A program made the position numbers and the translations under genes. A stretch of DNA of 64,000 bases from Cylicocyclus nassatus (Eukaryota > Nematoda > Chromadorea > Rhabditida > Strongylidae): the NCBI GenBank assembly GCA_958299035.1, contig CATQJL010000001.1, forward strand, positions 6,874,284 to 6,938,283, read 5' to 3'. Shown here piece by piece: positions 50,301 through 58,186 of the stretch (its first letter is position 1; every line of letters starts with the position of its first letter). The notes under the pieces are model-generated. The model was not told the origin of the DNA, did not search any database, and saw only the letters and a list, made by a program, of their open reading frames with translations.

Positions 50301-51201
50301 TGATATCATCAGTGATAAATGATAAATTGATGATATCAATGACAACGACAGATAAGAATGGCTCTAAATTCATGCGGTCGATCCCCACGTTCATCTTCCA
50401 TATAGGTGCAGAAATTCAGCCCAGGCTTCGGCGTGAAGCGAATTGAAGCAGAAATGCCATTTTAGGTAAGAATTGGCAGCAATGGCATGTGCCGATGAGA
50501 AGTCGATCGATTGCTGCAACGAGGGATCTACCAATTGACCGAACAATAGAACTAGGAAATCCTGTAGATCACTTATAATGAGAGAAAGAGCGATAGAAAT
50601 TCACTAAGCGTTTCCTACAATACTTTTCTTACCATGTGCCAAAAATGATCCAAAAATGTGATAATGTCAGAGATGAATGATAAAATGCTTATATCAGTGA
50701 TAAGAGTAAATAAAAACTGCCCAATTTTTCGCGATAGTTTTCGATAATGAGAACTTCGTACCAGAACCTCCTATTCGCGATTTACACTGTGATAGACGTT
50801 CACAAAAGCCTTAACATAGAAAATCAAGGTATCACCATATGTCTACCCTGTCACTATGAACTACGGACATATTGTACACCAGAAGATTCGTCTCATCAAG
50901 CTGAAGCCAAATCTTCCCGCAGATTACAGATAAAGCTGTTTTAAAAGAAGTTATGGCTAAATCCCGCTTATCCCGCAAATCCCGCGAATCCCGCAAATCC
51001 CGTGAAGTCGCGAATGCCGGGAATCCCGCGAATCCCGACAATCCCGCGGTTTTGGACAAATTCTACTGCTGCAACTGTACACAAGACCTGGCAAGAGCGG
51101 CTTTCTCAGAACGAAGCCCCTTAATTTCGCTGAAACTTTACGAAGTTCACTCTGACCCTTATGGAGAGTTGCTGAATTCTAACTGGCGTTTTTACATGTA
51201 A
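26388..51201 (+). CDS. Carbohydrate sulfotransferase (Sulfotransfer_2-like, nematode family), seven exons
   Basis: Exons: 26388-26535, 26609-26721, 27366-27508, 45597-45755, 47322-47501, 47557-47714, 51086-51201. All six junctions agree in phase and give about 338 residues. The enzyme would transfer sulfate from PAPS to a glycan, normally as a Golgi type II membrane protein; no signal anchor is seen, so a 5' exon is probably missing. Exon 3 gives VAPKYHLSSCIIEKIMS (residues 88-104; 5'-phosphosulfate region, Lys101). Exon 4 gives VRHPMKRFLSGYTDKC (171-186; 3'-phosphate site: R172, P174, R177, S180). Exons 5-6 give CLKCKDIHCFVKELY, then FAPQNWYCNFHKYIDDY, typical of this family. Exon 7 ends in TAA at 51199-51201. 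Intron 3 is 18,088 bases and intron 6 holds a 3.1-kb inverted repeat. The assignment is firm; the first exon and the last acceptor (tacacaag) are less so. Confidence 0.85.
27577..27910 (-). mobile_element. Degenerate Helitron-like element (third copy)
   Basis: On the minus strand its 3' end is GGAGCCGTGTAAGTCAGCTAG followed by T (last bases 27577-27580 on +). It contains the family blocks for CTTCGGGGCGGGACGGGTG and GAAAATTCC. The 5' end is eroded. Confidence 0.6.
28496..29480 (+). pseudogene. RTE-type retrotransposon fragment: reverse transcriptase region
   Basis: Read through several frameshifts, the + strand gives DQWRTAKTVILFTKGISKDL, then LREYRPT, QEQAGFRKGFSSMDHIQTVS, NVIEV, KAFDSV, a GVQQGDPISPNLF-like block, and later GKKIGLRKSEENxV, YLDFL, and SLTQLFS. 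These are the successive blocks of RTE-clade reverse transcriptases. Multiple stops and indels; dead. It lies in intron 3 of the sulfotransferase gene. Confidence 0.8.
29640..30368 (+). pseudogene. RTE-type retrotransposon fragment: 5' region and endonuclease start
   Basis: A GC-rich leader (29650-29950) is followed by frames giving TRHGDCLMLCNNARTVSTNA, HIKYHIIALQETKSS, then RQMSDGTLVSRGEK and NVGGVGFVVHPLIV after shifts. The LQETK and GGVGFVV motifs belong to the APE-type endonuclease of RTE elements. It stops abruptly where the PLE begins. It is a separate copy from 28496-29480, since the order is reversed (RT before endonuclease). Confidence 0.75.
32142..32280 (+). repeat. GC-rich direct repeats
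   Basis: AGATAAACATTCGTCTGGCG (32142-) and AGATAAACATCCGTCTGGCG (32258-) bracket three copies of a GTCCCCCCT-CGCGCCGCC unit. Confidence 0.8.
32627..32932. mobile_element. hAT-like MITE, CAGTGGCGTACC family (degenerate copy)
   Basis: The left end CAGTGGCGCTCCGAG and internal blocks (GTGCGTGGCGTTAGCCACGC; AAGTCGTTTGCACATTTTT; GCGACCCATTCTCGGGGG) match the copies at 33777-34150 and 42119-42456. The right end is imprecise. Confidence 0.65.
32958..34370 (+). repeat. Tandem satellite with about 437-bp higher-order period
   Basis: The word TGGTCTCGCTGG (or close) recurs at about 33066, 33190, 33351, 33503 and 33627. Monomers are 124-161 bases, and the pattern repeats after 437 bases. It is interrupted by the MITE at 33777-34150 and fades out after 34320. 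Confidence 0.85.
33777..34150. mobile_element. hAT-like MITE, CAGTGGCGTACC family, with 8-bp TSD
   Basis: CAGTGGCGTACCGAG ... GGTAGGCCACTG, flanked by an exact CTGCAAGC duplication at 33769-33776 and 34151-34158. It inserted into the satellite. Very long G and C runs lie near both ends. Confidence 0.85.
34861..35281. other. No gene recognised
   Basis: Unique-looking AT-rich DNA within the long sulfotransferase intron. Confidence 0.35.
35282..35972. mobile_element. Degenerate mariner-type fold-back, relative of 62595-63329
   Basis: The left end GGGTTGACCTGAAAATTCTG, then TCGCACTATTTTTGAGAATT, is mirrored at the right (AAAATCCGAAGTTATGAATTTT ... CAGTCTAAT is its inverse). Older and more diverged than the terminal copy. 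Confidence 0.65.
35973..37485. other. No gene recognised; one hairpin
   Basis: Short frames only. A C12 run lies near 36570. A palindrome is listed separately at 37032-37073. Confidence 0.35.
37032..37073. repeat. Hairpin palindrome
   Basis: CAGTCATGAAGGATGAGC ... GCTCGTCCTTCATGACTG, 18-base arms with one mismatch. Confidence 0.85.
37486..38020. mobile_element. Degenerate copy of the CAGGGTGTCCCAAAA fold-back family
   Basis: Left GCAGGGCACCCCAAAAATG and TACAGCTGGCTTGAACTGAG; right GTAAATCTAAAGCG and GAAGCCAGCCCTACAATATG. These match the arms of the elements at 21853 and 51287. Confidence 0.65.
38021..40596. other. No gene recognised
   Basis: About 2.5 kb without accepted exons or clear repeats, apart from a hairpin at 39220-39250. 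All of it lies in the 18-kb sulfotransferase intron. Confidence 0.35.
39220..39250. repeat. Hairpin palindrome
   Basis: GTTCAAAGCGCCGCT / AAGCGGCGCTTTGAAC, almost perfect 15-base arms. Confidence 0.85.
40597..41500. repeat. GAGTT-family hairpin followed by degenerate tandem repeats
   Basis: 40597-40648 is a hairpin (GTTTCGACAGGTTTACTACC ... GGTAGTAAATCTGTCGAAAC) followed by AACTCAGAGTT words. From about 40910 to 41500, units of roughly 90-110 bases recur (ACTTGGTACAGTGGGGTCAT, GCTGATCACGAATATG). Confidence 0.65.
41501..42118. other. No gene recognised
   Basis: A 120-codon open frame on the minus strand (41676-42038) has no recognised family and no splice context; not accepted as a gene. Confidence 0.35.
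42119..42456. mobile_element. hAT-like MITE, CAGTGGCGTACC family, with near-exact TSD
   Basis: CAATGGCGTACCCAG ... AGTATGCCACGG, flanked by ACGTATAG (42111-42118) and ACGTATAA (42457-42464), 7 of 8 matching. It shares internal blocks with 32627-32932 and 33777-34150. Confidence 0.8.
42727..42850. repeat. GAGTT-family repeat fragment
   Basis: Repeated AACTCGGAGTTAACT-type words, ending in CCAGATTACTACCGGCCCTG. Confidence 0.6.
42945..43148. mobile_element. MITE with TACCCTATTTTCAGG ends
   Basis: TACCCTATTTTCAGGTGTAT ... ATACACCTGAAAATAGGGTA; inverted arms of about 40 bases, nearly perfect; about 200 bases. The TA borders suggest a mariner/pogo-type mover. Confidence 0.85.
43149..45596. other. 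Non-coding, with a diverged tandem duplication and palindromes
   Basis: Segments at about 43714-43840 and 43894-44020 are diverged copies (GTTGGGCTTTCCTCGGC / GTTTTGGGCTCTCCCCGGC; GGGGCATGGATACCATCTC / GGGGCATGGGTTCCATCTC). A GC-rich frame at 44864-45055 (MIEEKRKRWRRRRAVS...) could be an exon but lacks support. Confidence 0.35.
45143..45249. repeat. Two adjacent palindromes
   Basis: 45151-45180 is a perfect 30-base palindrome (GGAATAGGTAGTCTA / TAGACTACCTATTCC) inside a longer hairpin, GTTTGAAAG...CTTTCAAAC. 45216-45249 is another (CAGATAGAA ... TTCTATCTG). Confidence 0.85.
45597..47714 (+). CDS. Sulfotransferase exons 4-6 (PAPS-binding core)
   Basis: Exon 4 (45597-45755) follows ccattttag-like tatcattttag and holds the 3'-phosphate-binding loop. 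Exon 5 (47322-47501) follows aattatttcag; exon 6 (47557-47714) follows ggtctcttag and ends before gtaagc. If intron 3 were not spliced across 18 kb, these exons alone would encode an N-terminally truncated enzyme without its 5'-phosphosulfate loop; an automated gene caller could easily split the gene here. Confidence 0.85.
46013..46330 (+). mobile_element. Possible decayed mariner-like element end
   Basis: TTGGGTTGGCACATAAGTAA resembles mariner termini. It is followed by a weakly transposase-like phrase, ETWSQWWLFDF. No opposite end was identified. Confidence 0.3.
46746..46983. mobile_element. Small fold-back MITE, CAGGG end, TA flanks
   Basis: CAGGGTTTATCAATTGCAGT ... ACTGCAGTTAATAAGCCCTG with TATA/TATA at the borders. 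Inner arms CGCGAACATG...CATGTTCGCG also pair. Located in sulfotransferase intron 4. Confidence 0.8.
47966..51077. mobile_element. Giant 3.1-kb inverted-repeat element with TA target duplication
   Basis: The ends CAGTTGCAGC(G/A)GTAGAATT are inverted and flanked by TA (47964-47965; 51078-51079). The arms are about 1.08 kb each (47966 to about 49055, and about 50008 to 51077) and nearly identical, around a loop of 0.95 kb. Near each end is an array of the 9-mer GCGGGATTC. Both arms contain the same conceptual phrase (HAH/GEQSIDCCSEGSIYCTEC), reading toward the outside. No DDE transposase block was recognised. It sits in sulfotransferase intron 6, 8 bases before exon 7. Confidence 0.85.
47995..48110 (+). 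repeat. GCGGGATTC tandem array (left arm)
   Basis: About a dozen variants of the 9-mer in a row. The inverse array lies at about 50960-51050. Confidence 0.9.
51086..51201 (+). CDS. Sulfotransferase terminal exon
   Basis: Two leading bases (AC) complete the codon left open by exon 6 (A). The frame then reads LARAAFSERSPLISLKLYEV to a TAA at 51199-51201. The acceptor acacaag is weak, and its upstream sequence was displaced by the inverted-repeat insertion at 47966-51077. The poly(A) signal just downstream supports this as the true end. Confidence 0.65.
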
Positions 51202-51221
51202 AGTAAAGGTGAACCTAGATC

Positions 51222-51227
51222 AATAAA
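51222..51227 (+). terminator. Poly(A) signal AATAAA
   Basis: Canonical hexamer 20 bases after the sulfotransferase stop codon; such short 3' UTRs are usual in nematodes. Confidence 0.65.
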
Positions 51228-51286
51228 AGCAGCAAAAAACGATCAAGATCTCTATCTCTCAAAAAATTCCCGTCCACTTTGCAATA

Positions 51287-51960
51287 TAGGGTCTCCCAAA
51301 AGTGTGTATACACTGTATGATCGCTGATATCTCTTTTCTCAAGAAGTCTTTTGCTTATCTCCAGGCGCCATTCTGTAAAGCTGGTTTTAACTTAGATTCA
51401 CAGAATGGAGCGAATCACCGAGCAATTTTCATTACCGTAGAAATACGGTAGAAACTTCAAGAAGGGTTATGAGCAATTAAGGGTCCTAATCCGCAGAAAT
51501 CAGAGCAAACAACTAAAAAGTTTTATACCAGGCTAATTCAAACCCTAACCAGTTATGAAATTTGCGCTTTACCGCAGCGCTTCTTTCATAAGTTATGAGA
51601 GGTAAACCGCAATAGCTACTTCTATGATGCTCCCTAAAATCGTGACTACACCATTTGAAAGCTTTGCAAACTCGTATAAAGCTGAGTAATGAAATCAGCG
51701 TGAGAAACCGTGGTACGTCACTTTTCAGATTTTTTTGGAAACTTTTTTGAAACACGATTAATCACAATGACGCTGTAAGCTGGAAGCTTCTACCGTAATC
51801 CTGCCGTAACAAAGAGCGATCGGTGATTCTCTCGATAGTGTAAATCTAAGTTGAAGCCAGCTTTACAAAATAGTACCTGAAGGCAGGCAAAGGTCTTATT
51901 GGGAACAGAGATAATAATGATCAAACAGTGTATACACGCTTTTGGGACACTTTGTGTATA
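51287..51960. mobile_element. Mariner-type fold-back, CAGGGTGTCCCAAAA family (copy 2)
   Basis: Left TAGGGTCTCCCAAAAGTGTG, right CGCTTTTGGGACACTTTGTG, with arms sharing AAGCTGGTTTTAACTTAGAT and its inverse. It starts about 60 bases after the sulfotransferase poly(A) signal. Confidence 0.85.
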
Positions 51961-52560
51961 CAGAACGGAAAGCAGAGATACAGGGAGATAATGTCAACTA
52001 TGTATGAATTTCATAGCAAAAAAAAACGGGAAAAAAGAAACATTGAATGCTCAGGATGCACAAGAGGCGTCGGGGCGCGATACGACATTTAACAAGCTGA
52101 TTTTTGAACGAACTAAGGCAAAAGCAGAGGAGAGGCAGCAAATAGATCTTTGTGCATGAGAATAATTTTTGACCGGGAGGAATTATCCATGAAAAAAAGA
52201 TATAAAAGTTATGTGAACTCACAGAAGTAAATGCTCCAAACACTCAGTCCCCGCGGTGGCCCCTTGGAGGAGGACTGATTTGGGGAAGGTGTTGGGTCAC
52301 AAAGTTTTCAGAACTTTTTTCTACATAAATCTCTTTTGATTAGTATTATATACAATCCAAATTTGGCGTCGTATGCACATCCCTGAGCTGTAAACAAGCC
52401 AATTATTTGCCAGTCTTGCATTCAGATTGCACGCCCTTTATGAAGGAACATGGTGGAGCATCTCAGTCGCGTAATAACTTGTTTCTGAAGCGTGCTTTTT
52501 TAATTGATTTTCTATATGTCTGCAAAGCATGTTTTACGATATCTCCCTTGCTTTCTCCTC
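51961..52560. other. No gene recognised
   Basis: 52250-52370 resembles an isolated internal part of the CAGGGCCC MITE family (TTTTCAGAACTTTTTTCTAC, ATAAATC). Confidence 0.35.
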
Positions 52561-53963
52561 TTAGGGCCGCATCCACTAACATCCCCGCGGGGAAGGGATC
52601 GCAGCTTAAAAGAAAGCTTTATATTTCGAAACTCGATACCTGGATTTCACGTTTGTACCTATCCGTAAGTATTCCTACTACCCCACTATGAACATGTTGA
52701 ATAGGAGCGAGAAGCTGTACCAAGGGTCAGCAAGCTGGCACCGGTCAAGCTGGATATCGTTTTTAGGGCGGAAAGCAAAGGGGATATTGTTACTTCAGGA
52801 GCCGAGGCCGAGAACTGCCGCAAAAATGCCGCCGGCATGCCACTGGCATGCCATTGGCAAGCTGTCCATCAACAAACAAAGGCGTTGTTTTCAGCCAAAA
52901 CGCAATACTATGACACCAAATTTGGTGTGTGCATGCGCGTTGGTGGACCGGAACTACGGGCCAAAAATATGTGAAAACTTATGTGAATGAAAGCTGTGCC
53001 GAACTTTTTTCTGAATTAGCTGGCATCGTACCAGCTGGGTGCCAGCTGAGCTGGCACCAACACTTTGCTCACATAAGTTTTCATACTTTTTTACATAAAA
53101 TGTATCTACACTGTAAAAGATTACATACGGAGAAGAAACAGTTTCATAATGTTCTCTTTTCAGCGTTTTATAGCAATTTGAAAACCACTCGGTCCGTTCC
53201 GCAGTCGAAAAATTGGCTTTTTCTGCTTCTCAAGATGTGATTCGACCACTTAAAAAGCTCAGAAAGCTGTGAAAAGTTCTTTCATGAAATCAGAAATGCA
53301 TGAAAACACTACTACATTTTTTACATAATATAAAAATGATGACGGGTTTTCAAAACAGGTCAGAAGGGACTTCGTACGAAATTTTCACTATCAAACGGGA
53401 CTTCATTTTGAAATTTCCCTGGTGCCAGCTCGTGCCGAGCCCTGAGCTGTACAAACCGCATTTTCAGCTTTTGTATAACCCCTGATGATCCCCGGCGCTT
53501 TTCTTTAAAGTCATTTTTTTTCCCCGAAGCTAACGAAAACCTTCCGAAGTTGTACTTAACATCTAACACATCTTTTGTATGACCCCTGATGATCCACAGG
53601 TCGAAATTTGAGGTTTACCGAAAAATTCGACTTTTCAAAAACTCATTTGTTCTCATCAGCAACATGCTTAGCACCGTTATCTTAGATGTTCAGTACAACT
53701 TTGGAAGGTTTTCGTTAACTTCGGAGAAAGAAAAATGACTTTAAAGAAAGGCGCCGGGGATCATCAGGGATCATACAAAAGCTGGAAAGTGCGGTTCGCA
53801 CAGCTTCTCGCTCCTGTTCAACATGTTCATAGTGAAAAGTAGTAGGAATACTTACGGATAAATACAAAACGTGAGATCCAGATATCTGAAGCTTCACAAC
53901 ATGAAGCTTTCTTTTAAGCTGCAATCCCCTCCCCAGCGGGGAGGTTAGTGCATGCGGCCCTTA
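52561..53963. mobile_element. Fold-back element, TTAGGGCCGCATGCACTAAC family (copy 3), interrupted
   Basis: Ends TTAGGGCCGCATCCACTAAC and GTTAGTGCATGCGGCCCTTA. The left arm is cut after GAAGCTGTAC (52720) and resumes at 53453 (AAACCGCATTTTCAGC), where a hAT-like MITE inserted. Central part decayed. Confidence 0.85.
52721..53444 (+). mobile_element. hAT-like MITE of the CAGGGCCC family, complete, with 8-bp TSD
   Basis: CAAGGGTCAGCAAGCTGGC ... GCCAGCTCGTGCCGAGCCCTG (last 20 bases inverted-matching) with AGCTGTAC duplicated at 52713-52720 and 53445-53452. It contains both family modules: GCTGGATATCGTTTTTAGG near the left and ATGACACCAAATTTGG near 52910. Confidence 0.85.
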
Positions 53964-54182
53964 GTCTTCTGTGTCGGGCCCTACATGCACAGCCATGATG
54001 ATCAGTAAAACTTCACCATCAGCTTTACGCTAAGCGGGGCTAATAGTACTCCTTTCCATAAAAGCGACTGCTAATCGCTCCTTACACCTATCTGAAAAAA
54101 TGCCAGCTTGAGCTTTACGTACATATAAGCCCTCTACATTGCTCGCTTCTTCGCTTATGTTCCAAATTAACCTGGAGGAAGT

Positions 54183-55163
54183 ACAGGGTGCAGCAAAAGT
54201 CTGGGAGCCTAATATTGCATTACTGCAATTACAATGATACTGATGGTTTTGATTTCAATTTTATGCCACATGATGCTGCGGTCATCCTCTACAGAATACA
54301 CTTTATTTGGATGAAATGGCTGCCATATGTTTTTGTAAGAATGGAAATTACAAACTTATACTTTTGCAAAGCGAAAAAACCAGAATTTTTGGTATTTACA
54401 ATTTTTGCTGTAGCTAGAGATGCTGTTAATATTTTACAATGCTTCGATGCACGCAACTTAGAAGAGGCTTTGCGCTATTGTATCCTAGTCTTGCTTTTGC
54501 CAGGAGCTGTTCTTGCATGAACGGAAAATAAAAGTTTGCGAATGTTACCTACGTGCCATGCCAGTGGAAATCCGTCTTCAAAACAAATTTAAAAGCTATA
54601 GAATGCTCAACAGGCACTGGGACCAAGGCTGTATTTTTTGCATACGTCTTCCAAGTTAGAATCTATTGAATTTCGGCCATGGGAACACTTTTATACTTTT
54701 TAAGCGATATTTTTAAGTTTTTATTCGCGCAATTGTAGCCAAAATTCCGGTATGCGACGTACACATGCTTCTAATTGAAATATTTTATTATTTATTTTAT
54801 TATTATTTTATTATTTATTTATTTTCAATATTTTTATTTCTAAGCAATGCAGAAAATTTTTTTGGAAGTATGTTGTAGACAAAAGTTTGCTCTATCATGC
54901 TGCGCATTAGCCAAGGTAAAAGAAGCAGTTATTGTGAAGGCGTGGAGCGAATTCCATTACGACTACCTGCGTGCCATGACAGGTGGACTTGCCAAGATTT
55001 TGTAGGGCTACGTGGAAGCCAAAAGATGCAGTTTTGCAATTTAAGAACTAGGCTGTATCTGTGGTTCGAATTATGTGTGCGCCAAATTTTTCGTTTCTAG
55101 GTGCTTCTCTTCTCGTTTTGTACGAAAAAGTATTAGGCTCCCAGACTTTTGCCGCAAACTGTA
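54183..55163. mobile_element. Mariner-type non-autonomous element, GGGTGCGTCAAAAGTC family (copy 2)
   Basis: ACAGGGTGCAGCAAAAGTCT ... AGACTTTTGCCGCAAACTGT, TA-flanked on the left. Internal sequence matches 15151-16070 in the opposite orientation. No transposase frame. Confidence 0.8.
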
Positions 55164-55750
55164 GTATCGTCGAGTCATTTGTAACTTGATATGTGATTGC
55201 GCACACTACGCACGGCAGCCCACGACACCCTTATTAGTAACTCCTCAGTAAAATTCCTCTAGCTAACAAATTGCGGAAGTGTGTACTAATGACTAATAAC
55301 ACATATGTAATTAAACCAAAACAGATGGAGCAGAAATTAGTGGAAATGAGAGGTTTTGATTTTACAAGTCATCAAGTAGAGTGTTACACATAGCTATAAG
55401 TTGCTCATAGAATCGTAACAGTGTCGGCGGCTGCCAGCGTCGCCTTCGCAGTTCTCAAACGCATTTTCTTCGTTTTCGAAGCATTTTTCTGCATGCTATG
55501 ATAGTTGCCACTTGAAGTAACTGAGCTGAGCACTGGATATCTTTTCGTTATATGCCCATGTAAGTGTTGAGGCGCAAAGGCCGCAAAATCCGTTGTCACT
55601 TAATGTTGATGTCGTGTTTGATTTTAGAAATACCTTATGCAAATAACTCGGGGACATGTGTCTTGTGGTAGTGTAAAGAATTTGAAGTTGATGAATACTG
55701 CAGTTTGCATCATCCTGACATGAACAGCTTCATTAGCTCCACTGCACTTA

Positions 55751-56216
55751 CAAGGGAGGTCCGATTAGTCAAAGTGGTCTTTCCAAATGACTCTATACCA
55801 CTTTGAAGATAATTAAACGCTGATTCCAAATCTGTTTTCATTATCTGCTGAGCGCCTCTGCATGCCGAATTATGAATATTTTCTTGGTGCGAAATTCGAA
55901 CGCATAATCTAGATGAAATCAAATTGTATGGTCTTTTCAGCGCTCTTATGGAGCAGCAGTGTTAAGTATGAGTGTTTTGGACAGAAGGTATTGTTTAAAT
56001 GAAGTGCTCTGATAATCAACATTGGACCATATGAGCAATTCTGACGAATTTTGTGCTATTTATGCAATTTATTTCTCAACTCAAAAAACGCTCATAACTC
56101 GACGTCTAAAGGCGCTCGGCAGATAACGAATACAGATTTGGAATTAGCGTTCGGTGTTCTTTATAGTCGTATCAATTTCGTGTGAAAAGGCCGCTTCGAC
56201 TAAGCGGACCTCCCTT
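55751..56216. mobile_element. MITE with CAAGGGAGGTCCG ends
   Basis: CAAGGGAGGTCCGATTAGTC ... GACTAAGCGGACCTCCCTT. The arms of about 130 bases also share ACAGATTTGGAAT(C/T)AGCGTT. Frames inside (for example on the minus strand at 55710-55922) are arm sequence, not genes. Confidence 0.8.
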
Positions 56217-57470
56217 ATAGGGAATTGAGATCGGTGTACAGTGGTCGTTGTTGCCACGTGGGTCTTTGGATTGTTGGAGTTGCGCACGTGGGAGATTACC
56301 TCGAACTTGGGTAACTAAACCTTCTTCAACAAATATAAAATCCAAATAAACGGTATTGCAAGCGAAATATAGTACCAGCATAACATGAGATTCTTATTAC
56401 GGCAAAACGTTGGTAATTAAATGCGATTGATATGTTTTGGCCTAAATGAACTGAACGCAAATAAAGGCACTAAAATTGGAAGCGAATATAAGGCACACCA
56501 AATAAGATGAAGCAGTGGTCTAAATGACGCAGTCAAGAATGAAAGGAGGAAATTGCCAGCTGCGGCGGCACCTTACTTTTTACTTGATACTTCGCGCAGC
56601 TGCAGCTACAAAGAAAGGGCTTGCCGCGCAATCAGCTTTCAGAGGCAATCGAAAATCAATCATCAAAACGGAAAATATTGGTCAAGTTTTTCAGCATCCC
56701 TTGTTAGCACGTTCAATGATTAAAAAGCAAGGCCTTGACATTCTTGAATGGCTTGAAGCAAAATTTGGGATCAGAGAGACAGTTTTTAGCGACTAAACCA
56801 TGTTGACAAGCGTGAACCTCACTTTAACAGAAGCGAACCACGCGCGAATTTTTTTGAGTATGGGGAACTCTTTTGAATAGGTCATCTCCAAAATTCATTT
56901 TATATAGAATAAATATATGGTTGCAAAGCTAGACCATTCTTTGAGTTCAGAAAGGTTTGTGATCTTTTGACCTTCTCTGACGAATGTTGTTTCTGAAACG
57001 AATGACAAAAAATCAATTTCGCCATATTTTTTCTATGTCTTCTTGAATCATAGATATTTCAAAAATTGGCGTAGTGTACCCTCCCCCCCCCCCCCAGATT
57101 GTCTCGACTTAAGATAAGCGCGGCCAAGACCGGCTCAAATAGATATGCTACGTATTGGCTATGAAGTGCATAGGGTTGACCGAGACATCATACTTGGCGT
57201 ACGTACGTGGCTTACCCAGTGTACGCACATGTGCGATGAGATATGATAGTGGCCCAACCCATAGGTTGCCGCAAAAGTTGAACTCCCGTTCAGTATGAAC
57301 TCGCAGTGACCTACGCGCTCGGTAGGAAAACCAGGAAAACGTGCTCGAGACGAATTGAAAAATTGCAAGCAAGCTTTCATAATGGTGTAAGCAGCCTTTT
57401 CCGCGCTGTGCGACGCCTGGAGTGCAGCTTCAATTACATTTGCTATAGTCGTCCTTCCCTATTAGACACC
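56217..57470. other. Mostly non-coding
   Basis: Apart from the open frame at 56524-56796, nothing is supported. A C13 run lies at about 57082. Confidence 0.35.
56524..56796 (+). CDS. Uncharacterised 90-codon open frame
   Basis: ATG at 56524 to TAA at 56794-56796. The C-terminal half (IGQVFQHPLLARSMIKKQGL, DILEWLEAKFG) has a balanced helical composition unlike repeat-derived frames nearby. A pyrimidine-poor acceptor-like cgcag lies near 56600. No family is recognised; it could be a solitary exon or chance. Confidence 0.25.
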   Translation: MTQSRMKGGNCQLRRHLTFYLILRAAAATKKGLAAQSAFRGNRKSIIKTENIGQVFQHPLLARSMIKKQGLDILEWLEAKFGIRETVFSD

Positions 57471-58186
57471 TAGAGCCGCAGGCACTAACATCCCCGAGGG
57501 GAGGGGATCACAGCTTAAAAGAAAGCTTTATATTTCGAAACTCCAGATACCTGGACTTCACGTTTGTACCTATCCGTAAGTATTCCTACTACCCTTCAGT
57601 ATGAACATGTTGAACAGGAGCGAGAAGCTGTACGAACCGCATTTTCCAGCTTTTGTATGATCCCTGATGATCCCCGGCGCTTTTCTTTTGAGTCATTTTT
57701 CTTTCTCCGAAGCTAACGAAAATCTTCCAAAGTTGTGCAGATTATCTAACCCGACTGTGCTAAGCATGTTGCTGATAAGAACAAATGATGTTTTGAAGTC
57801 GTGAAATTTTTGATGATTCATGGGTCGAAATTTGAGGTTTACCGAAAAATTCGACTTTTCAAAAATTCATTTGTTCTCATCAGCGACATGCTTAGCACTG
57901 TTGTGTTAGATATTCAGTACAACTTTGGAAGGTTTTCGTTAACTTCGGAGAAAGAAAAATGACTTATAAGAAAGGCGCCGGGGATCATCAGGGATCATAC
58001 AAAAGCTGGAAAGTGCGGTTTGCACAGCTTCTCGCTCCTGTTCAACATGTTCATAGTGAAAAGTGGTAGGAATACTTACGGATAGGTACAAACGTGAAGT
58101 CCAGGTATCTGGAGTTTCGAAATATAAAGCTTTCTTTCAAGCTGCGATCCCCTCCCCAGCGGGGAGGTTAGTGCATGCGACCCCTA
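57471..58186. mobile_element. Fold-back element, TTAGGGCCGCATGCACTAAC family (copy 4, most intact)
   Basis: TAGAGCCGCAGGCACTAAC ... GTTAGTGCATGCGACCCCTA; the two arms of about 330 bases are almost identical (for example CGGATAGGTACAAACGTGAA and its inverse). About 716 bases, non-coding. Confidence 0.9.

Noticed and set aside
48760..50303. Cys-rich frame present twice as two genes
   Set aside because: The two are the same arm sequence of one large inverted repeat; not independent genes, and coding is unproven.
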